This document shows positions 58,710-64,000 of a DNA stretch of 64,000 nucleotides, in pieces. The stretch is from an uncultured Collinsella sp. Its GTDB lineage: Bacteria; Actinomycetota; Coriobacteriia; Coriobacteriales; Coriobacteriaceae. The notes under the pieces are model-generated. The model was not told where the DNA came from. It worked only from the letters and a program-made list of their open reading frames with translations, and made no database searches. Numbering within the stretch: position 1 is the first letter of the stretch; the number at the start of each line of letters is the position of its first letter. The position numbers and the translations under genes are program-made. The stretch is from assembly GCA_905197665.1 (NCBI GenBank), contig CAJJZP010000012.1:18703-82702 (forward strand), written 5' to 3'.

Positions 58710-58745
58710 CGTGCCACCCCAAACGGGGCGGCACGCCATCTTTTA
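58710..58745 (+). terminator. Terminator after the two-component operon
   Basis: CGTGCCACCCC and GGGGCGGCACG pair with a one-base irregularity and are followed by CCATCTTTTA. Confidence 0.8.
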
Positions 58746-58775
58746 TCAGCTAACTCGTTGAAGTATGGTGACGAA

Positions 58776-58866
58776 GGCGCAAGGCCGGGAGGGGTTATCT
58801 AAGCCGACATCCCGCAGCCGCGAAGCGGCGAGGACGTCGGCGTGATAACCCCGCAGGCCTTGCGCC
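58776..58866. repeat. Long hairpin between convergent genes
   Basis: GGCGCAAGGCC with GGGGTTATC and GCCGAC on the left pair with GTCGGC, GATAACCCC and GGCCTTGCGCC on the right. The two arms cover ~35 bases each. It lies just after the end of the UspA gene, so it may serve as a terminator. Confidence 0.65.
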
Positions 58867-58879
58867 GACGGGAAGGAAC

Positions 58880-59317
58880 CTACTTCACGACCAAAATGTC
58901 GCAGTCCGTATTGCGCAGCAGGAACGTCGAAATCGAGCCCAGTAGCGCGTACTTAATTGAGGACAGGCCGCGGGCGCCGCAGAGCACCAGATCGGGCTTG
59001 ACCACGTCGAGCATCTCATCCTTGAGCGTCTCGCGAATGCGGCCGGTACGAATCATGACCTCGACCTCGGGAATGTTGGGATTGGCCTTGGCCTCTTCGA
59101 GCTGCTTGGCGATGGAGTTGTTAAAGGCCTCCTCCAAGCCGTTGACCAAGTCGACCGGATAGGAACCGGCGCTCTCGAGTGCGGTGGAGTCGATGACGTG
59201 GCCGATGATCAGCTTGGCGCCGTTGTTCGCGGCGACCTTGATGGCGCGTGCGAGCACAAAATCCTGCTGCTCAGTACCGTCGAGTGAAACAAATACCTTG
59301 GTGTAGCCCTCGTTCAT
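58880..59317 (-). CDS. UspA-family universal stress protein
   Basis: A 145-residue single-domain Usp. The start reads YTKVFVSLDGTEQQDFVLARAI. The ATP-binding-type glycine motif G-x2-G-x9-G-S/T is only partly present: CGARGLSSIKYALLGSISTFLLRNTDCDILVV, with LLGSIS as the end. A GGAGGAAA ribosome site precedes the ATG. The role is in stress tolerance, with no specific partner visible. Confidence 0.9.
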   Translation of the reverse strand: MNEGYTKVFVSLDGTEQQDFVLARAIKVAANNGAKLIIGHVIDSTALESAGSYPVDLVNGLEEAFNNSIAKQLEEAKANPNIPEVEVMIRTGRIRETLKDEMLDVVKPDLVLCGARGLSSIKYALLGSISTFLLRNTDCDILVVK

Positions 59318-59566
59318 GGTTTCCTCCTTGGTCTATCGCACGGGCGCGGGGCTCGTGCGTCGGGCGGGCGCGGGTGCGTTGGCCGCCGGACACTTTATCT
59401 TGTTGCAGTTATACCCAAGGATTTCCGTTTGACCGCTCGCAATTCTGTGAACGGGCGAGTTTTTTGGTAAGGGTAGGCGCAGGCGCACCGCCAACGGTTG
59501 ATAATGGGACATCGCCCGCATCGTCCGCAGAACATCTACCGGCGGGTGTCTAACGAGGGGGTCCCT

Positions 59567-60547
59567 TTGGATATTATCGAGCTTCTAAAATCTGCCTTCA
59601 TGGGCCTGGTCGAGGGCATCACCGAATGGCTGCCCGTTTCGTCGACGGGTCACATGATCTTGGTGGACGAGTTCGTCAAGATGAACGTGAGCGAGACGTT
59701 CTGGAATATGTTCCTGGTCGTGATTCAGCTCGGCGCCATTCTGGCTGTCTGCGTGCTGTTTTTCCACGAGCTCAACCCGTTCTCGCCCAGCAAGGGTAAG
59801 GAGGGCCGCCGCGACACCTGGGTGCTGTGGGGCAAGATTGTGCTCGGCTGCATTCCCGCCGCGGCGATCGGCCTGCCGCTCAACGACTGGATGGAGGAAC
59901 ATTTCTACAATGCTCCCGTCGTGGCGCTGGCGCTCATTGTGTACGGCGTGCTGTTTATCGTGATCGAGAACTGGCGCGCGAGCAAGCGCGAGGAAATGGC
60001 CGTTGCCGGTTCGTTTGGTTCGCGTGCTGTGGTGTCGGGTGGACGTCCTGCCGGTGCGCACTTTGCGGCGTCCGCCGCGGCTACCGCCGAGGATGAGGAC
60101 GATGACGATAACCTGGACTTTGGCTCCATCACTACGCTCGAGGACCTGAGCTGGAAGACTGCGCTGGGTATCGGCTGCTTCCAGGTGCTTTCGCTGGTGC
60201 CTGGTACGTCTCGCTCCGGTTCTACCATCATCGGCGGCCTGCTTTTGGGCTGTACGCGTTCGGTGGCGTCTAAGTTCACGTTCTTCCTGGCTATTCCTGT
60301 TATGTTTGGCGCGAGTGCGCTCAAGCTGGTCAAGTACTTCATCAAGGGCGGCACGTTCGGCACCAACGAGATCGCCATCTTGGGCGTGGGCTGCGTTGTG
60401 GCCTTTGTGGTTTCGCTCATCGCCATCAAGTGGCTCATGGGCTTCGTCCGCCGTCACGACTTCAAGTGCTTCGGCGTCTACCGCATCATCCTGGGCATCG
60501 TAGTGCTCGCATACTTCTTCGTTCTGGAGCCCATGCTCGGCCTCTAA
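59567..60547 (+). CDS. uppP: Undecaprenyl-diphosphate phosphatase
   Basis: A 326-residue polytopic membrane enzyme that recycles the lipid carrier of cell-wall synthesis. The catalytic regions are present: GLVEGITEWLPVSSTGHMIL near the N-terminus and VPGTSRSGSTIIGGLLLG near residue 215. The start is a TTG at 59567, preceded by GAGGGGG at the proper distance; it gives the usual N-terminus (M)DIIELLKSAFMGLVEG. Between the two catalytic regions a ~50-residue hydrophilic insertion rich in Ala and Asp (AATAEDEDDDDNLDFGS) sits in a cytoplasmic loop and is longer than in most homologues. Confidence 0.93.
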   Translation: MDIIELLKSAFMGLVEGITEWLPVSSTGHMILVDEFVKMNVSETFWNMFLVVIQLGAILAVCVLFFHELNPFSPSKGKEGRRDTWVLWGKIVLGCIPAAAIGLPLNDWMEEHFYNAPVVALALIVYGVLFIVIENWRASKREEMAVAGSFGSRAVVSGGRPAGAHFAASAAATAEDEDDDDNLDFGSITTLEDLSWKTALGIGCFQVLSLVPGTSRSGSTIIGGLLLGCTRSVASKFTFFLAIPVMFGASALKLVKYFIKGGTFGTNEIAILGVGCVVAFVVSLIAIKWLMGFVRRHDFKCFGVYRIILGIVVLAYFFVLEPMLGL

Positions 60548-60591
60548 CTTAGTCGACGCTGCGCGGCGGCCAGAGCGACAGCTTGTCATTC

Positions 60592-60636
60592 AAAGAGGGT
60601 GGCATGACCAAAAGGTCTATGCTGCCCTCTTTTTTG
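60592..60636 (+). terminator. Terminator after uppP
   Basis: AAAGAGGGTGGCAT and ATGCTGCCCTCTTT form a stem with a small inner GACC/GGTC stem, followed by six T. Confidence 0.88.
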
Positions 60637-60774
60637 GGCGATGGGGTGGGTCCGATGGTGGCGCACGGAGTCGTGGTGTGATTTGCGTCGGTGTCCGCGC
60701 GGCTCGGTATACTGGTACGGCTCAAACTATGGCGCTGCCCGCAGGCGCGCCGTCCGTCAGATGAGGAGTCGCCC

Positions 60775-63675
60775 ATGACCCAGCCCCTGCCCTGGGAAAA
60801 GAACACTGCCGCGCCCGTGCCGCCCGCGCCGGAACCCGTGCCGCTCGATGCATACACCGCCCCCGCTGCGCCGGAGCCCGAGCTCGTTCCGCTCGACATC
60901 AACGACGCTCCCGCGCCGGCGCCCAAGCCCGCCAAGCCGCTCGTCGACATCGACAGCCTTAATCCCGCCCAGCGCGAGGCGGTCCTGTCCACCGAGGGCC
61001 CGTTGCTGGTGCTCGCCGGCGCCGGCTCGGGCAAGACCCGCGTCCTGACCTTCCGCATCGCGCATATGCTTGGCGACCTGGGCGTTAAGCCCTGGCAGGT
61101 TCTGGCCATCACGTTTACCAACAAGGCCGCGGCCGAGATGCGCGAGCGTCTGGCAGCACTCATCCCCAGTGGCACCCGCGGCATGTGGGTGTGCACCTTC
61201 CACGCCATGTGCGTGCGCATGCTGCGCGAGGACGCCGACCTGCTGGGCTACACCGGTCAGTTCACCATCTATGACGACGATGACTCAAAGCGCATGGTGC
61301 GTGACATTATGCAGGCACTCGGCATTGAGCAAAAGCAGTTCCCCATCAACATGATCCGCAGCAAGATCAGCTCGGCCAAAAACGCCATGATTGGGCCCGA
61401 GGACATGCTCAAGAGCGCCGATAGCCCCAACGACAAAAAGGCCGCGCAGGTCTACCTGGAGCTGGAGCGCCGCCTGCGTGCCGCCAACGCGATGGACTTT
61501 GACGACCTGCTCGTGCGCGCGCTCGAGTTGCTGCGCACCCGCCCCGAGGTGCTCGACAAGTACCAGGAGCGCTTCCGCTATATTAGCGTCGACGAGTATC
61601 AGGACACCAACCACGTCCAGTACGAGATCGCCAACCTGCTGGCCGCCAAGTACCAAAACCTTATGGTCGTGGGCGACGACGACCAGTCCATTTATAGCTG
61701 GCGTGGCGCCGACATCACCAACATCCTGGACTTTGAGAAGGACTTTAAAAACTGCAAGACCGTCAAGCTGGAGCAGAACTACCGCTCCACGGGTCATATC
61801 CTGAGCGCCGCCAACGCCGTGGTGCGTCACAACTCGCAGCGTAAAGAAAAGCGCCTGTTTACGGCCGAGGGCGACGGCGAGAAGATCCAGGCCTTCCAGG
61901 CAAGCGATGAGCGCGACGAGGGCCGCTGGATTGCCGGTGAGATCGAGAAGCTGCACTCCAAGGGCACGAGCTACGACGACATCGCCGTGTTCTACCGCAC
62001 CAACGCCCAGTCGCGTATTCTCGAAGATATGTTCCTGCGCGCGGGCGTGCCCTACAAGATCGTCGGCGGCACGCGATTCTTCGACCGCGCCGAGATCCGC
62101 GACGTCATGGCCTACCTCAAGATGATCGTGAACCCGGCCGACGAGATGAGCGTCAAGCGCGTCATCAACACGCCGCGTCGCGGCATCGGCTCCACCTCGA
62201 TTCAAAAGATCGAGCAGCTGGCGCGCGACAACCGTTGCTCGTTCTTCCAGGCCTGCGAGATTGCGTGCGCCGAGACGGGCATGTTTAGCGCCAAGGTCCG
62301 CAATGGCCTGTCGAGCTTTGTGTCGCTGGTGCGCGAGGGCCGCCGCATGAACGGCGAGCTCAAGGACGTTGTCGAGATGATTGTCGATAAGACGGGCCTG
62401 CTGCAGGCGTTTCGCGCCGAGGGCACCATGGAATCCGAGAGCCGCGCCGAGAACATCCAGGAATTCCTGGGCGTGGCCGCCGAATTTGAGGAGACGCACG
62501 AGGATATCGAGGGTACGCTCGAGAGCTTAGAGGAGCTGCGCGCGGCCGGTGTTGCCGACGTGCCTGCCGGCGCCGAGCCCGAGCCCGTCGTGGTGAGTGC
62601 GCCCGCGCCCGAGCCGGGACCGTCTGCCCCGGTATCCTCGTTTGAGGCGCTCGTTGGCGCGCGTGATGCCGCAGGTTCCAATCCGCTCGATAGCCTAGCC
62701 GCCCCGGCGCTCTCGCCGCAGGATGCCCTGGCCGCCGCCATTGCGGGCAACGCGTATGCCGCGCCGACGGAGATGCCGGCGGGTGCCGTGCATGTCGACG
62801 AGATCGAGCGCACCTACGGTCCGCTCACCTGTAAGGCGCTTCCTGCTCTCATGGAGTGGCTGGCCCTGCGCTCCGACTTGGATTCCCTGGCCGGCGAGAC
62901 GCATGCCATCACCATGATGACCATCCACTCCGCCAAGGGCCTGGAGTTCCCCGCGGTGTTCGTGGCCGGTATGGAGGAGGGCATCTTCCCACACGTGCAT
63001 GACTTTGGCGGCAGCGATGATCCGGGCAAGCTCGAGGAGGAGCGTCGCCTGGCCTACGTTGCCATCACGCGTGCCCGTAAGCGCCTGTTCCTGACCTATG
63101 CGGCCACGCGTCGCACCTACGGCTCGACCTCTGCCAACCCGCGCTCGCGCTTCCTTAACGAGATTCCGTTTGAGGATATCGAGTTTAGCGGCATCGGTTC
63201 TGCCGGTTTTGAGGGCACGGGCTGGGAAAAGCGCGGCGACCGTCACGGCACCTTTGGCTCGGGCATGGGCTCGGATATGTATGGCGGCAAGGTGTTTGGT
63301 TCGCATACGCGCTCGACCGGCGGCTCCGGCTCGCGCGGCGGGTCGAGCTTTGACGACTTCTTTGGCGGCAGCAGCTATGGGACCGAGCGCCATCGTGGGG
63401 TTTCGCCTGACGCCGGCCGCGTTGCCTCGACCTTTGGCTCGGGCGCGCCGCGAGCCAAAAAGCCGTCGTCCAAGGTGTCGCCGACGGTGGAGCGCAAGGT
63501 CGATCGCGCCAGCGCGTCGCAGGACTTTGCCGCGGGCGATACCGTGAGCCACAAGACCTTTGGCACCGGTACCGTGATCTCGGTCGCCGGAGACATGATC
63601 GAGGTGCAATTCGAAAAAACCGGCCAGACTAAAAAGCTCATGAAAGGTTTTGCACCGATCGTCAAGCTGTCGTAA
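60775..63675 (+). CDS. pcrA: PcrA/UvrD-type ATP-dependent 3'-5' DNA helicase
   Basis: A 966-residue SF1A helicase for repair and replication. It has a Pro/Ala-rich N-terminal tail of ~55 residues, then LNPAQREAV (Q motif), LAGAGSGKTR (Walker A, residues 80-89), VDEYQDTNHVQ (motif II), DDDQSIYSWRGAD (motif III), LEQNYRST (motif IV), MTIHSAKGLEFPAVFV (motif V) and EERRLAYVAITRARKRL (motif VI). A ~90-residue low-complexity insertion rich in Pro, Ala and Glu (near residues 600-690) breaks the 2B domain. The end holds the PcrA-type Tudor-like domain GDTVSHKTFGTGTVISVAGD. GAGGAG lies 8 bases before the ATG at 60775. Confidence 0.95.
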   Translation: MTQPLPWEKNTAAPVPPAPEPVPLDAYTAPAAPEPELVPLDINDAPAPAPKPAKPLVDIDSLNPAQREAVLSTEGPLLVLAGAGSGKTRVLTFRIAHMLGDLGVKPWQVLAITFTNKAAAEMRERLAALIPSGTRGMWVCTFHAMCVRMLREDADLLGYTGQFTIYDDDDSKRMVRDIMQALGIEQKQFPINMIRSKISSAKNAMIGPEDMLKSADSPNDKKAAQVYLELERRLRAANAMDFDDLLVRALELLRTRPEVLDKYQERFRYISVDEYQDTNHVQYEIANLLAAKYQNLMVVGDDDQSIYSWRGADITNILDFEKDFKNCKTVKLEQNYRSTGHILSAANAVVRHNSQRKEKRLFTAEGDGEKIQAFQASDERDEGRWIAGEIEKLHSKGTSYDDIAVFYRTNAQSRILEDMFLRAGVPYKIVGGTRFFDRAEIRDVMAYLKMIVNPADEMSVKRVINTPRRGIGSTSIQKIEQLARDNRCSFFQACEIACAETGMFSAKVRNGLSSFVSLVREGRRMNGELKDVVEMIVDKTGLLQAFRAEGTMESESRAENIQEFLGVAAEFEETHEDIEGTLESLEELRAAGVADVPAGAEPEPVVVSAPAPEPGPSAPVSSFEALVGARDAAGSNPLDSLAAPALSPQDALAAAIAGNAYAAPTEMPAGAVHVDEIERTYGPLTCKALPALMEWLALRSDLDSLAGETHAITMMTIHSAKGLEFPAVFVAGMEEGIFPHVHDFGGSDDPGKLEEERRLAYVAITRARKRLFLTYAATRRTYGSTSANPRSRFLNEIPFEDIEFSGIGSAGFEGTGWEKRGDRHGTFGSGMGSDMYGGKVFGSHTRSTGGSGSRGGSSFDDFFGGSSYGTERHRGVSPDAGRVASTFGSGAPRAKKPSSKVSPTVERKVDRASASQDFAAGDTVSHKTFGTGTVISVAGDMIEVQFEKTGQTKKLMKGFAPIVKLS

Positions 63676-63684
63676 TCCCGGCGG

Positions 63685-63810
63685 ACCTGGGTGGGCGTAT
63701 AGGGCAACATCGCCTGCTCGGGCAGTCCTGCGCAAGACGGAGAGCACATTAAGTGCTCTCCTTTGCGTGCGGAACTCGCGATCGATGTTGCCCCATACGC
63801 CCTCCCAGGT
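63685..63810. repeat. Long inverted repeat after pcrA
   Basis: ACCTGGGTGGGCGTATAGGG continues into GCAACATCG; the right end reads CGATGTTGCCCC then ATACGCCCTCCCAGGT, a near-perfect complement. GGAGAGCAC-ATTAA-GTGCTCTCC forms an inner stem. Confidence 0.7.
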
Positions 63811-63895
63811 CCTTTGATAACGCTGCTTGCGAACGTCGCTTTGCTCGTTCGTTTTTTGGTCTGGAGAGCCGGGTGGGCTGATAGCTAGATATGGC

Positions 63896-63932
63896 AAGGG
63901 GCTCCTCCGTTGATGAACGGGGGAGCCCCTTG
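63896..63932. terminator. Terminator-like hairpin at the window end
   Basis: AAGGGGCTCC and GGAGCCCCTT, with CCGTT/AACGG inside, form a stem with a short loop. It probably ends a gene to the right of the window or on the opposite strand. Confidence 0.65.
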
Positions 63933-64000
63933 TTGCGTTGTGATTGTTGTTGCTAGTCGGAGGCTCGCCGGGACGGGGCGCGGGGTTTGGTCGATCGCGA

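Larger units (their letters stand above)
63676..64000. other. Gene-free window end with long hairpin and terminator
   Basis: No gene is supported in the last 325 bases. It holds a 126-bp inverted repeat (63685-63810) and a terminator-like hairpin at 63896-63932. Confidence 0.6.

Overview
The window reads as a chromosomal segment of a high-GC actinobacterium of the class Coriobacteriia, most likely Collinsella. This is an inference from gene content (eno, a DivIC-like protein, Ppx/GppA, purH, uppP with a TTG start, sortase-type surface protein), from strong G/C third-position codon use, and from the type of intergenic repeats. No 16S rRNA is present. One tRNA (Leu-UAA) is visible.

Layout. 1-4.2 kb is core: mazG (5' end cut off by the window), eno, a FtsB/DivIC-like septum protein and a Ppx/GppA phosphatase. 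4.2-11 kb is mixed: a DUF4143-type ATPase, repeats, tRNA-Leu, an orphan PTS IIB plus a glyoxalase-like protein, and a DUF4342 / response regulator / histidine kinase operon. This stretch holds two copies of a ~183-bp inverted-repeat element. 11.1-43.2 kb is accessory and defence-rich: an AbiE toxin-antitoxin pair; two HsdM/HsdS-like proteins without an obvious catalytic motif; a VirD4-like ATPase beside a ClpP paralogue; a BsuMI/LlaJI-type restriction system (two m5C methyltransferases, McrB-like and McrC-like subunits) divergent from a SIR2 gene; a frameshifted zinc-ribbon gene; and a seven-gene plus-strand block with two membrane proteins, a ClpX-like AAA+ ATPase, a 1318-residue SF2 helicase with a nuclease-like C-terminus, and a frameshifted protein that may be PIWI/Argonaute-like. 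43.3-49.4 kb carries a CAP-domain surface protein with a sortase-like signal, a small Cys protein and three consecutive metallophosphoesterases. 49.4-63.7 kb is mostly core: gluQ, a DUF2207 membrane protein, a GNAT acetyltransferase, purH, a BceRS-like two-component system, a UspA protein, uppP and a PcrA/UvrD helicase.

How the genes work together. The restriction island is coherent: both methyltransferases probably protect the sequence that the McrB/McrC-like pair cuts. The divergent SIR2 operon carries a stand-alone copy of the C-terminal domain of the McrC-like subunit, which ties the two units together. The best candidate for an undescribed system is the block at 34.05-42.83 kb (ClpX-like unfoldase, helicase-nuclease, possible PIWI-like protein, small membrane proteins), perhaps linked to the VirD4-like/ClpP cluster at 14.4-18.5 kb. 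Together they supply an unfoldase, a peptidase, a DNA-pumping ATPase and a helicase-nuclease, but no relaxase, VirB4 or other transfer gene is visible, so ordinary conjugation is not supported.

Two genes (near 30.02 kb and 42.115 kb) are each broken by one base in a four-base homopolymer. These may be real mutations or sequence errors.
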